Assembly (NCBI RefSeq): GCF_005217455.1
Contig: NZ_SZPQ01000016.1
Location: forward strand, 89,012-153,011
Length of the DNA stretch: 64,000 nt
Reading direction: 5' to 3'
Source of the DNA: Martelella alba
Lineage (GTDB): Bacteria > Pseudomonadota > Gammaproteobacteria > Enterobacterales > Enterobacteriaceae
Shown here: positions 25,988 through 34,918 of the stretch, one piece after another
Numbering within the stretch: position 1 is the first letter of the stretch
Layout: each line of letters begins with the position of its first letter
Notes under the pieces: generated by a model
What the model saw: the letters and a program-made list of their open reading frames with translations, nothing else
Told to the model about the DNA's origin: nothing
The model's database searches: none
Translations under genes and position numbers: made by a program

Positions 25988-27835
25988 ATGACCGGACTAC
26001 GTATTCCCCATTCTCTTAGGCCCAACCTCAAATGGGCCAGCGTATTCTGGTTGCTTAATGCTTTTTTGCTGACCGCCATCGCTTTTCGTTTCTGGCAGTG
26101 GATTAACCTTCCGCGCGGCGATATTCGCGCATTGCTGTACCTGCTGACGACCCAATACGGTCTGTTCGGCGCGTTCTGCCTGCTGGCTCTGGTTATCCAA
26201 TGCGTAGTGTGTTTCCTGCCGCGCCGGTTGTTTTGCGCTATCGGCATCCTACTGGGATTTTTCCTGAGCGCCCTATTGTCGGCGGATACGCTGGTCTATG
26301 CCCAGTACCGTTTTCATATCAACGGCGTGGTGCTGGAAATGCTTTTTCAAGGGCGGGATATTATCGATTTGTCATGGTACACCTGGCTGGTGGGCGGTTG
26401 TATTGGCCTGGCGTTGCTGGCTGTGCAGTGCCTTTTCAGTTTAATGGCGGGGGGCGTGCCCGCCATCGCCCGCTTGCGTAAGCCGGCCTACGCGCTAATG
26501 GCGGTAAGCATCGTGATAAGCCAAGGCATGCACGTCTGGGATGATGCCAATTACCGTACCCTCATTCCCAGCTATACCCGCGCATTTCCACTCTATTATC
26601 CGTTGACGGCCAAGGGCCGCCTGATGCGGTGGGGCCTGGTGGACCCCACGCTGGCCCGCAGCCGGGAAAACAACTTACATATGGCCGATTCGAAAACCCT
26701 GCATTACCCTTTACAAGCCATCCAATATCAGAAACCGGCACGTCAGCTCAATGTTCTGTTTATTCTCATTGATGCCTGGCGCTATGATGACGCCAATCCA
26801 CTGGTGACGCCCAATGTCAGTCGTTTTGCCCAGCATGCCCTGCGCTTTCATCAGCATCGCAGCGGCGGCAACGCCACCGAACCGGGTATTTTCAGCCTGT
26901 TTTACAGTCTGCCGGATACCTATTGGCTATCGGTGCGCAATAGCGGGCAACGGCCTGTACTGATGCAAACCCTGGCGGACCAAGGCTATCAATTTGCCAT
27001 TCACGGTTCCGCCAATCTTAATCATCCCCCCTTCGACCGCACGGTATTCGCGCAGATCCCCCATCTGGTGATCAGCAACAATGCCCGGACGCCCGCGCTG
27101 CGGGACAAGCAGATTACCGATGAATTTAACCAGTTCATCGACCAGCGCGACCCCGCGCGCCCTTTTTTCGGTTTTCTGTTTTATGACGCCGCCCATGGCT
27201 ACGACCTGCCGCCCAATCCGGTCACACCGTTCAAGCCTTACTGGCAGCGGGTGGACCACATTAAACTGAACAATGATTTCGATCCCACGCCATACCATAA
27301 TCTGTATCGCAACGCGCTATACTATGACGACGGTTTGATAGGCCAGGTCTTAAACAAACTGCATCAGGCCGGACTGGATGATAATACCATTGTGATCATC
27401 ACCTCCGATCACGGCGAGGAATTCAACGATCACAAGAAGAATTACTGGGGACACGGCAGCAACTACAGCGATGTGCAAATCCATGTTCCCATGTTTATAC
27501 GCCTGCCCGACGGACAAAGCGGCGACATCGACCGGCGCACCACGCATTTCGATGTGGTACCGACGCTGATGACGACAGTTGCGGGGGTAACGACGCCGGC
27601 CGATGACTACAGCGTGGGACAGAGTATGTTGAACCCCACCCACCCGGAGCGGCAGGATATGATTGTCGGCAGCTATTATAACTACGCGGTGGTTTCGCCG
27701 GAACTTATCAACGTGGTCTATCCCGGCGGGATCTTCGAAACACTCACGCCGGACCTGAAACCCACCAAACATCGAATGCTGCAAGGGAAACGGCTGAGAA
27801 ATATCATCAACCTGATGTCGCGCTTTAATCGTTAA
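25988..27835 (+). CDS. DUF3413/YejM-like membrane sulfatase-fold protein
   Basis: Inner-membrane protein with about five N-terminal transmembrane helices (residues 15-190) and a periplasmic alkaline-phosphatase/sulfatase-fold domain. It resembles YejM (PbgA), the cardiolipin- and LPS-sensing regulator, but differs in that the metal-site residues look intact: Asp262 in LIDAWR, candidate nucleophile Thr297 in GGNATEPG, and Asp474-His475 in TSDHGEEF. E. coli YejM has lost the last motif. It may therefore be an active phospho- or sulfo-hydrolase or transferase acting on envelope lipids. Start uncertain: the frame opens 44 codons earlier; the ATG at 25988 gives MTGLRIPHSLR just before the first helix. 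Confidence 0.8.
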   Translation: MTGLRIPHSLRPNLKWASVFWLLNAFLLTAIAFRFWQWINLPRGDIRALLYLLTTQYGLFGAFCLLALVIQCVVCFLPRRLFCAIGILLGFFLSALLSADTLVYAQYRFHINGVVLEMLFQGRDIIDLSWYTWLVGGCIGLALLAVQCLFSLMAGGVPAIARLRKPAYALMAVSIVISQGMHVWDDANYRTLIPSYTRAFPLYYPLTAKGRLMRWGLVDPTLARSRENNLHMADSKTLHYPLQAIQYQKPARQLNVLFILIDAWRYDDANPLVTPNVSRFAQHALRFHQHRSGGNATEPGIFSLFYSLPDTYWLSVRNSGQRPVLMQTLADQGYQFAIHGSANLNHPPFDRTVFAQIPHLVISNNARTPALRDKQITDEFNQFIDQRDPARPFFGFLFYDAAHGYDLPPNPVTPFKPYWQRVDHIKLNNDFDPTPYHNLYRNALYYDDGLIGQVLNKLHQAGLDDNTIVIITSDHGEEFNDHKKNYWGHGSNYSDVQIHVPMFIRLPDGQSGDIDRRTTHFDVVPTLMTTVAGVTTPADDYSVGQSMLNPTHPERQDMIVGSYYNYAVVSPELINVVYPGGIFETLTPDLKPTKHRMLQGKRLRNIINLMSRFNR

Positions 27836-28018
27836 GCGCGGTATCCGCTTCGACGGGGTACCGCGAGGCCGCCAACGTACCTGCCCGACCCGGCCTTGCC
27901 GGTCTTTTACGAAGATGGCCGCTCGGCCGGTAATGAATTCGTCCGGCAATCCCGTCCCATAACGTTGACATTGCCGGCGATCGCGGGAGCGGCATTACCG
28001 GCGAAAACATCGTGTCAA

Positions 28019-28714
28019 TCAGGCGTGACCGGCCCTTTTCTTTAGCGCGGCCTGAAGCTCCAGCATCACATTGCCGTATTTTTTGTCGCCCTCGCTCAGT
28101 TGCCTGACGTTGGCCTTGGCGGCGTAATGGCGCTTGAATTCGGCTTTCGCTTCCTCCAGCGTGGCGCCGGACACTTTGTCCCAAGCCCCTATCTTACCCA
28201 GCTCGGGCATGCTCTGCGATTTGGTCTTCGACAAAGCCGCGGCGGTGAACGAAGGCATTGGCGGCGGCGGCGGTACCGCTCCGGCGGATTGCTGGGATTT
28301 GGCCTTGGTCCGGGGCAGCGTCGCCGACAGGCGATGGGATGGGAGCATCGTTTTATCGCCCGAGCCGGCAAGATGCTGACGGGACTGGGCACGGGGCAGC
28401 GTCGCGGACTCTCCGCAAGCCGTCGGCGTTTTCTTCCACGGCGGCGGGTTGTCTTTTTTCACCCGTTTGAGCGTATTGCAAAAGTCGGTGAAGGCCTCTT
28501 GCGACATTTGCGTCCGCATTTTGTCGAGAATGTTGCCCGACCTGGCGACCGAATTGTCGCGATTGTCCTTCACAAGCGGCGCAACCCGCGTATCAAGACG
28601 GACGCCGGCCAGCTTTCCCGGCAAGTTACCGCATGCCTTGGACGCCGACCGGACGTCGGGATTAGAGAAGAAAGCGATTTTTTGCGCGATAGCGGATGAG
28701 GCTATATAGGTCAT
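28019..28714 (-). CDS. Proline-rich, effector-like protein of unknown family
   Basis: 231 residues, not recognised as a known family. No signal peptide. The N-terminal 90 residues are mixed helical. The middle is low complexity with two SATLPR repeats (residues 104-109 and 130-135), NPPPWKK, and the polyproline run VPPPPPMPSF (148-152 all Pro) followed by ALSKTKSQSMPEL. The C-terminal 50 residues are charged and helical. Polyproline of this kind binds profilin, EVH1 or SH3 domains in eukaryotes, so a secreted host-directed protein is possible; that is inference. The ATG at 28714 has GAGGGAA; the longer frame would need a TTG start. Monocistronic. Confidence 0.6.
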   Translation of the reverse strand: MTYIASSAIAQKIAFFSNPDVRSASKACGNLPGKLAGVRLDTRVAPLVKDNRDNSVARSGNILDKMRTQMSQEAFTDFCNTLKRVKKDNPPPWKKTPTACGESATLPRAQSRQHLAGSGDKTMLPSHRLSATLPRTKAKSQQSAGAVPPPPPMPSFTAAALSKTKSQSMPELGKIGAWDKVSGATLEEAKAEFKRHYAAKANVRQLSEGDKKYGNVMLELQAALKKRAGHA

Positions 28715-28898
28715 TGTTCCCTCGGTTTTTTCAATGAATTTCCGGCTCAATATGATCGGGCAACAAGGTATTTATAGCTTTCATATTTCGCTTTTCCACC
28801 GGCGCGCGGAGATCACCCCCTGGCCGTTTTCATCTAGGCGATGGCCGCCCTTGACGGTATACTGTTAGATTGTCCCCACCAGACTGTCAGGAGGGCTT

Positions 28899-29321
28899 AT
28901 GAAGCTCACTCGCTACACCGATTACGCACTCAGGGTAATCATTTACCTCGGTTCGCGTGATGACGGTCTGTCTTCCATCGCCGAAATCTCAGCGCTTTAC
29001 GCTATCTCGCGCAATAATTTAATGAAAGTGGTACAGGATTTGGCGCATCTGGGCTATATCGAAGCCATCCGCGGCCGCAGCGGCGGTATCCGTCTGGGCC
29101 GCCGGCCGCAGGATATCAACCTGGGCACGCTTGTTCGCCACACCGAAAAGCATATCCACCTGGTGGATTGCAACCAGTGCGTCATATCGCCCGCCTGCGG
29201 CTTGCCCGGCGTGCTGGACGAAGCCACCCGGGCCTTTTTCGCTGTGCTGGACAAATATACCCTGGCGGATTTACTGTTGCAGCGCCACCATTTCAAGGAA
29301 TTGATGATCTTTTCCGAATAG
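28899..29321 (+). CDS. nsrR: Rrf2-family nitric-oxide-sensing repressor, NsrR-like
   Basis: Iron-sulfur transcriptional repressor of NO-response genes. The 140 residues have the Rrf2 winged helix (MKLTRYTDYALRVI, ISRNNLMKVVQDLA, RGRSGGIRLGR) and three cysteines, Cys91, Cys94 and Cys100 (DCNQCVISPACGLPG), that would hold the cluster. E. coli NsrR has slightly wider spacing (91/96/102). A near-perfect NsrR operator precedes hcp 1.2 kb downstream, which supports the name. Its location beside hcp rather than next to rnr, as in E. coli, leaves room for it being a second paralogue. Confidence 0.85.
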   Translation: MKLTRYTDYALRVIIYLGSRDDGLSSIAEISALYAISRNNLMKVVQDLAHLGYIEAIRGRSGGIRLGRRPQDINLGTLVRHTEKHIHLVDCNQCVISPACGLPGVLDEATRAFFAVLDKYTLADLLLQRHHFKELMIFSE

Positions 29322-29392
29322 CGCGCCCGCACGCGCCGCCCTTTGTCGGCGCGTATTCGCCATTTCGTGAAGGATGCGCGACGTCTATCGCC

Positions 29393-30244
29393 TCAGCCGA
29401 AGTACAGCACCGCCAGCGACGCGACGAGGCAATAACCGCCGAACAAATGCCAGCGGTCTTGCTCCAGCCAGCGGGACAGCCAGCGCAACGCCGCCAGGCC
29501 GGCGATAAAGCTGAACACCATTCCCAACAGGCCGGGGGTCAGCAAATGCAGCATATTGCCCGCCGTCGGCGCCGCCCTTGTGGCGTCCACGCCTTTATCA
29601 AACAGTCGAAATCCCTCTTTAAGCACCACCGCCGGCGTCAGCAGCACCGCCAAGGCGAAACTGAACTCTTCGGCGCGTTTGCGCGCCACGCCCGCGGCCA
29701 GGCCTGTGGAAATGGTCGCGCCTGAGCGGGAAAAACCGCGGAACGGCAGACACAACCCCTGCACCAGTCCGATGAGGATGGCGCGCCCGGTGGTGATTTC
29801 GCCTCGTTCGCCTTCGCCAAAACGGCTTGATGCGATGATAAGTACGCCGGCGGCCGCCAAACCGGCGGCGATCACCCGCGTATCGCCAAAGAGCCGTTCG
29901 ATTTCGAAGTTGGCGGCGTTGCCGGCATAAAGATGTTTGATGACCGCCTGCAACGTCAGGCCGATAACGCCGGTCACCGCCGTGGCCAGTATCAGGTAGA
30001 AGGCATTCAGCCGAAACGCGGCGGCGGAACGGAAATAGGTGGACCGCCAGGTTTTCCAGAAAAACACGATAACGGCGAACATGGTGCCGGTATGCAACAT
30101 GACCAGCAGCAGCGTCATCTCGGGCGCGGTGGGATCGAGTCCCATCAGTTTTTCAGCCATGATGACATGGGCTGAACTGGATACCGGCAACAGTTCCGCC
30201 AGTCCCTGTACAACAGCGAGAATCAGGATATGGATAAAAGACAT
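29393..30244 (-). CDS. uppP: Undecaprenyl-diphosphatase, UppP/BacA family
   Basis: Polytopic inner-membrane phosphatase that recycles undecaprenyl diphosphate to the monophosphate carrier for peptidoglycan and surface polysaccharides. The 283 residues contain the two family motifs, AELLPVSSSAHV near the N-terminus (with the catalytic Glu) and FSRSGATISTG in the middle. Several hydrophobic helices. It differs noticeably from E. coli UppP outside these motifs, so it could be a second copy rather than the housekeeping one. Convergent with the nsrR-like gene. Confidence 0.88.
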   Translation of the reverse strand: MSFIHILILAVVQGLAELLPVSSSAHVIMAEKLMGLDPTAPEMTLLLVMLHTGTMFAVIVFFWKTWRSTYFRSAAAFRLNAFYLILATAVTGVIGLTLQAVIKHLYAGNAANFEIERLFGDTRVIAAGLAAAGVLIIASSRFGEGERGEITTGRAILIGLVQGLCLPFRGFSRSGATISTGLAAGVARKRAEEFSFALAVLLTPAVVLKEGFRLFDKGVDATRAAPTAGNMLHLLTPGLLGMVFSFIAGLAALRWLSRWLEQDRWHLFGGYCLVASLAVLYFG

Positions 30245-30584
30245 GTCATTGGCCTCACAGCGGGAAACAGGCGATTACGCCATCGCTAAGGAAGAAATGC
30301 ATAAAAAATATCAACCTGGAGGAAATAAACGGAACGTGAAACAAAGTGTATAGAATCCTTTCGTGGTTTACCGCCGGATTTTGTGGAAGAACTGTTACTG
30401 AACATTTCGTGCGGTAATTTCACAGAGAACATATTTTCCCCCCCACGATCCCTGGGGCTTACGCCGGCATAAATTGCGCTATATCAATAAACAGGCGAAT
30501 AGCGGACAATGCGTTAGGGAAATGAACGGCGCCGTCTTATTTTAAAGATGCATATTAAATGCATCTTATAAGTGGAGCTTAATC
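30245..30584. promoter_or_regulatory. Regulatory region of hcp-hcr with FNR-like site
   Basis: This 340-base gap has no gene. TTGCG-CTAT-ATCAA at 30474-30487 matches one perfect and one weak half of the FNR palindrome TTGAT-N4-ATCAA. The hexamer GACAAT (30505-30510) lies at a suitable distance for a class II FNR promoter. Anaerobic activation with NO derepression is the known logic for hcp in E. coli. Confidence 0.5.
30545..30567 (+). promoter_or_regulatory. NsrR operator of hcp
   Basis: A 23-bp palindrome made of AAGATGCAT, five central bases, and ATGCATCTT, which matches the enterobacterial NsrR consensus almost exactly. It ends 17 bases before the hcp ATG and about five bases before the GGAG ribosome site, so bound repressor would block transcription or early elongation. 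Confidence 0.92.
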
Positions 30585-32243
30585 ATGTTTTGTGTGCAAT
30601 GTGAACAAACCATTCGTACTTCCTCAGCCAACGGTTGCGCCTATGCGCAAGGCATGTGCGGCAAAACCGCCGAAACGTCAGATTTACAGGATTTACTGAT
30701 TGCGGTACTGCATGGTCTGTCCGCCTGGGCGATCCATGCCCGCGGCCTGGGTATTATCGATCACCAGGTCGATAGCTTCGCCCCCCGGGCGTTTTTCGCC
30801 ACGCTGACCAATGTGAATTTCGATTCCGAACGCATCGTGGAGTACGCCCGCCAGGCCGTCGCTCTGCGCGAGGCGCTAATTGCCCGCTGCCGGGCCGTCG
30901 ACCCGGCGGCGGACATTACCCACCCCGCTGCCCACCTTGATTTACCGGATTTGTCGCTGGCCGGCCTGCAAGCCGAGGCGCAGCGCTTCGCGCTGGATAT
31001 CGACCGGGACGCCGTAGGGGCGGATATCCATGGTCTGCGGATGCTGTGCCTTTACGGCCTGAAGGGGGCCGCCGCTTATATGGAACACGCCCACGTATTG
31101 GGGCAGTACGACGAGGAAATCTATCGCCAGTATCACGACATCATGGCCTGGTTGGGTACCCGCCCCGATGGGATGGATGATTTGCTATCACGGGCGATGG
31201 TTATCGGTAAAATGAATTTCGCCGTGTTGGCCATGCTGGATCGCGCCGAAACCGGTGCTTACGGCAATCCCCGACCGACCCAGGTCAACGTCAAGCCGGT
31301 AGCGGGCAAGGCTATCCTGATCTCCGGTCATGATCTGCGCGATCTGCGTCTTTTGCTGGAGCAAACCGAAGGGACGGGCATCAATATTTATACCCATGGC
31401 GAAATGCTGCCGGCCCACGGCTATCCCGAATTAAAAAAATTCGCCCATCTGGCCGGCAACTATGGCAGCGGCTGGCAAAATCAGCAAAGCGAATTCGCCC
31501 GCTTCCCAGGGCCAATCGTGATGACGTCCAATTGCATCATCGATCCCGCGCCCGGTCAGTATGACGACCGTATCTGGACACGGAGTATCGTTGGCTGGCC
31601 GGGCGTAAGCCATTTACAAGGCGACGATTTCTCGCCGGTAATCGCCCAGGCGCGCCAAATGGACGGTTTCCCCTATAGCGAGATCGAACATCTCATTACC
31701 GTCGGCTTCGGGCGTCAGACGCTGATGGACGCGTCCGATCGGGTTATCGAGCTGGTATCACAGCAAAAACTGCGGCATATCTTCCTGGTGGGGGGCTGCG
31801 ACGGCAGTCGGCAAGAACGCAGCTATTATACCGACTTCGCCCTCGGCGTCCCTGAAGACTGTCTGGTGATGACCCTGGCCTGCGGCAAGTACCGCTTCAA
31901 CAAGTTAGCGTTCGGCACGCTGGAGGAATTGCCGCGCCTGCTGGACGTCGGCCAATGCAACGATGCGTATGCGGCCATTGCCCTGGCGGTGCATCTGGCG
32001 GAGAAACTGGGCTGTGGAGTCAATGAGTTACCCCTTAGCCTGGTGTTGTCCTGGTTCGAGCAAAAAGCCATTGTGATTTTGTTGACCCTTTTGTCCCTGG
32101 GCGTCAGAAACATTCGCGTCGGCCCCACCACGCCGGGCTTTCTGACCGATAATCTGCTGGCCGTGCTTAATGGGCAATTTGGTTTGCAAGCGATAACCGA
32201 ACCCGCGCGGGATCTGAACGCGATGCTGGCTGAATGCGCCTAA
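30585..32243 (+). CDS. hcp: Hydroxylamine reductase / hybrid cluster protein
   Basis: Prismane protein that reduces NO to N2O (and hydroxylamine in vitro) and, in E. coli, drives protein S-nitrosylation under anaerobic nitrate conditions. The 552 residues begin with the cluster-binding cysteines Cys3, Cys6, Cys18 and Cys25. Later ligands of the hybrid cluster are seen in the regions around [24 protein letters not shown] and [10 protein letters not shown]. Length is that of the class I/II enterobacterial enzyme. The operon with hcr follows 7 bases later. Confidence 0.96.
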   Translation: MFCVQCEQTIRTSSANGCAYAQGMCGKTAETSDLQDLLIAVLHGLSAWAIHARGLGIIDHQVDSFAPRAFFATLTNVNFDSERIVEYARQAVALREALIARCRAVDPAADITHPAAHLDLPDLSLAGLQAEAQRFALDIDRDAVGADIHGLRMLCLYGLKGAAAYMEHAHVLGQYDEEIYRQYHDIMAWLGTRPDGMDDLLSRAMVIGKMNFAVLAMLDRAETGAYGNPRPTQVNVKPVAGKAILISGHDLRDLRLLLEQTEGTGINIYTHGEMLPAHGYPELKKFAHLAGNYGSGWQNQQSEFARFPGPIVMTSNCIIDPAPGQYDDRIWTRSIVGWPGVSHLQGDDFSPVIAQARQMDGFPYSEIEHLITVGFGRQTLMDASDRVIELVSQQKLRHIFLVGGCDGSRQERSYYTDFALGVPEDCLVMTLACGKYRFNKLAFGTLEELPRLLDVGQCNDAYAAIALAVHLAEKLGCGVNELPLSLVLSWFEQKAIVILLTLLSLGVRNIRVGPTTPGFLTDNLLAVLNGQFGLQAITEPARDLNAMLAECA

Positions 32244-32250
32244 GGAGTCA

Positions 32251-33231
32251 ATGATGCCGGTACCACACACCCTTTGCCGTCACCGTATGCAAGTTCACCA
32301 CATCAAACGGGAGACGTCCGATGTCTGGACGCTATCTTTGATTAGCCACGACGGATATTTCTATGAGCCGGGCCAATTCGCGCTGGTCAGCATTAACGAC
32401 AGCGACGTCCTGCGCGCTTACACGCTGTCATCCACGCCGGGCCAAAGCGAATTCGTGACATTAACGGTACGCCGCCTAGACGACGGACTCGGATCACGCT
32501 GGCTGACGGAACAGGTCCGAATTGGCCAGGATATTTGGCTGTCGGACGCGCAGGGCGATTTCACTTGCGCCCGCCAACCCGATCCGGCCTACCTGTTTTT
32601 GGCCGCGGGATGCGGAGTCACGCCCATTATATCCATGTGTCGCTGGCTGGCGGCCAATCGCCCGGAGGCGGACGTGGCGGTGATCTACAGCGTCCGCGCG
32701 CCGCAAGAGGTGATCTTCGCCGATGAGTGGCGGATGATGCAACCTTGGCTGCGATTCACGGTATTTGCCGAACAGGGAGCGGACGGGGACATAATGCCCG
32801 GCAGACTGACCCGGGAAAAACTGGCGGCGCTGGCGCCGGATATCGCCCGACGGCGGGTAATGGTCTGCGGACCGACGCCTTATGGAGAACAAGTGGCGAA
32901 AGACGCGGCGGCACTGGGCGTCACCCAATACCAACAGGAACGATTCTCTATTCCAACGACGATCGGGGAAGGAGAATTGAACGTGACCGTGGCCCATTTG
33001 GCGCGGAAATTCCGGGTACCGACCGGCATGACGCTGTTGGCGGCGCTGGAAAGCCATAACGTGCCGGTTAACGCCGCCTGTCGGGCTGGCGTGTGCGGCA
33101 GTTGCAAAACCCGGATTCTGCGGGGGGACTACCAGGTCAGCAGTACCGCGACATTAAGCGCGCAGGAGCGGGATGAGGGGTATGTACTGGCCTGTAGCTG
33201 TCGCTTACAGGGCGACGTGGTGGTGGCCTGA
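32251..33231 (+). CDS. hcr: NADH oxidoreductase of Hcp
   Basis: Electron donor to Hcp. Domains in order: FAD-binding barrel (RAYTLSSTPG), NAD-binding Rossmann domain (LAAGCGVTPIISMCRWL, VMVCGPTPYGEQ), and a C-terminal plant-type [2Fe-2S] ferredoxin domain with Cys ligands in CRAGVCGSCKTRI and YVLACSC. 326 residues. Two ATGs (32251, 32254) follow AAGGAG; the second has the better spacing. Cotranscribed with hcp. Confidence 0.95.
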   Translation: MMPVPHTLCRHRMQVHHIKRETSDVWTLSLISHDGYFYEPGQFALVSINDSDVLRAYTLSSTPGQSEFVTLTVRRLDDGLGSRWLTEQVRIGQDIWLSDAQGDFTCARQPDPAYLFLAAGCGVTPIISMCRWLAANRPEADVAVIYSVRAPQEVIFADEWRMMQPWLRFTVFAEQGADGDIMPGRLTREKLAALAPDIARRRVMVCGPTPYGEQVAKDAAALGVTQYQQERFSIPTTIGEGELNVTVAHLARKFRVPTGMTLLAALESHNVPVNAACRAGVCGSCKTRILRGDYQVSSTATLSAQERDEGYVLACSCRLQGDVVVA

Positions 33232-33386
33232 CGACAGATGCCCGCATCCCGTCTTTCCCGCCCGCCGCGCAATGGCCTCTATTCCGCCATGATTGACGGC
33301 GGGCGGAGGAATCGGGCGTTCTCCGCCGGTTCGTTGCGCCATTGGGTTCCCTTATATTGTCTTTTCCATTGATTTCTCAGTAATAA

Positions 33387-33406
33387 TACTGTATAAAAAC
33401 ACAGTA
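33387..33406 (+). promoter_or_regulatory. LexA box of dinI
   Basis: TACTGTATAAAAACACAGTA contains CTGT and ACAG half-sites in the correct LexA spacing with an A-rich centre, 18 bases before the dinI-like start. It supports SOS induction of this gene. Confidence 0.88.
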
Positions 33407-33424
33407 AATTAACAGGGAGGCCAT

Positions 33425-33667
33425 ATGCGTATCGAACTGATTTACGATAAACGGAACCTGAGCGGCGTACCGAACGCCGGCGCGCTTATTGAAGCGGAAT
33501 TATCAAAACGGGTTCGCCGGGTTTTTCCGGATGCGGCAATCAAGGTCAAGGCCATGCAGGCCAACGGCATCAATACCGACGCCGGCAAACAAGACAAGGC
33601 CGTGCTGAACCGGTTGGTGGAGGACATGTTCAATGAAGCCGATCAATGGTTGATGCAGGACAGTTGA
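33425..33667 (+). CDS. dinI: DinI-like SOS modulator
   Basis: Small acidic protein of 80 residues; MRIELIYDK, ELSKRVRRVFPDAAIKVK and the acidic C-terminal helix ending NEADQWLMQDS match the DinI family. DinI binds RecA filaments and tunes LexA and UmuD cleavage. Sequence is diverged from E. coli DinI in the middle, so a DinI paralogue is possible. A LexA box lies immediately upstream, and a GGGAGG ribosome site precedes the ATG. Its SOS partner operon umuDC lies 8 kb away. Confidence 0.88.
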   Translation: MRIELIYDKRNLSGVPNAGALIEAELSKRVRRVFPDAAIKVKAMQANGINTDAGKQDKAVLNRLVEDMFNEADQWLMQDS

Positions 33668-33916
33668 CGGCGCCCCGTCCGCATTGGGTGAACATTCACC
33701 GCGGGTTTTACGCCGCCTCGCTTTGGCCGCAAGGCCCACCCCTCAAGGGGCCGCGTAGCGGCGGGAAACGGCGAACCGTGGCGGACGACGATCCCCGCGG
33801 GCGATTATCGGTTGGCTTATGGGTCGCTGATGACGAACACGACGGGCCCGCCCCACTGATCGCGGGGCAAACCGGCGCCCTGCCCAGGGCGGTATCGTTC
33901 ATAAGGATCATGATGA

Positions 33917-34462
33917 TCAAAAATTCAGCGCGCCGCCGATATAGGCTCCGTCAGCCAGCACACTGTCCCGTTGACCTTCCTTGCCGTTCAGTGACAAATA
34001 CCGGTAGCCCACGCTGACGGTAACCAGGGGTATCGCCGTCAGCCGCACGCCGGCATTGGCCTCGGTATAACTGTCAATGCCGCTGGAAAGCGAATCCGGT
34101 GAATAATAATAGTCGCCATACAGACTAAACATGCGACCGACCGGCAATCGTACCCCGGCGCCCACCGCCACGGCATAGCCATCGTCCCCACCCTTGGGTT
34201 TGGTATACAGGACCCGTCCGCCAGGGGTTACCATCAATGGACCGACCGGGATATTGTAGCCCAGTCCCAGCCCGGCGGTATCGCCGTTATCGTCGTTATG
34301 CGTCCAGTCCCCGGTGAGCGCCAGGCCGGGAGTGGTCGTACCCAGGCCAAAACCCAGATTGGTAAAATGCTCCCCCACTTCGCCGGTAACACTGGCGGCA
34401 TCAGCCGATGCGATGACCAGCATCAGACCGGCGGCCACGCCAGCAGCTATTATCTTGTTCAT
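33917..34462 (-). CDS. yfaZ: YfaZ-family outer membrane protein
   Basis: 181-residue beta-barrel-like outer membrane protein. Residues 1-23 form a signal peptide (cleavage after ADA); then Gly/Tyr-rich strands including WTHNDDNGDTAGLGLGYN, YYYSPDSLSSGI and YRYLSLNGKEGQRD, which match E. coli YfaZ closely. Function in the family is not established. AGGATAG precedes the ATG. It stands alone, convergent with nothing obvious. Confidence 0.92.
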   Translation of the reverse strand: MNKIIAAGVAAGLMLVIASADAASVTGEVGEHFTNLGFGLGTTTPGLALTGDWTHNDDNGDTAGLGLGYNIPVGPLMVTPGGRVLYTKPKGGDDGYAVAVGAGVRLPVGRMFSLYGDYYYSPDSLSSGIDSYTEANAGVRLTAIPLVTVSVGYRYLSLNGKEGQRDSVLADGAYIGGALNF

Positions 34463-34918
34463 TATCTATCCTGAATAATTAAATGAGCGGAATGTTCCGC
34501 CAGAGGCAGTTTACCCCAAAGCCCGTGGAAAGTTAGCATATTTATTAATGAAAAAACCTGTTTTAACAGCGTATTGCCTATCAATTTTCCCTTCGGGAAA
34601 AATGGATTTCCCGTATGCGGGAAAGCGCCCATGACCAACAGCGCGCCTTGGGTGAGCGATATCATGTCTCCCATAAACCCAGGCGCGCGACCAACGCAAT
34701 AACCAGGGGAGAGCGAACACCGTCAACCAAGAGGCGACTCGAAGTATCCAGAATGTCTACTCTGGATAATTTAAGGGACGTCACAGCCTACACAGCGACA
34801 CATTTTACGATGACGACGCTACAGGGAACTTCATGACTTCAACATTATAAGTTGACTCATCCAACTTACGATTATTAAACTTTCTGCTCCTTTTTATTGA
34901 ACCTGAAAATTACTAAAC
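34463..34918. repeat. Intergenic region with decayed interspersed repeat (copy C)
   Basis: No gene seen. Around 34702-34756 the string ACCGTCAACCAAGAGGCGAC, then TCGAAGTATCC, resembles the right half of the repeat family (compare GCCAACCAAGAGACAACGTG at 37974). The palindromic pieces around 34750-34785 also look like repeat debris. It borders the CE-clan protease gene. Confidence 0.45.

Noticed and set aside
33646..34017. 123-codon plus-strand frame after dinI
   Set aside because: Runs antisense into yfaZ; no ribosome site and Arg/Pro-rich composition typical of non-coding GC-rich DNA.
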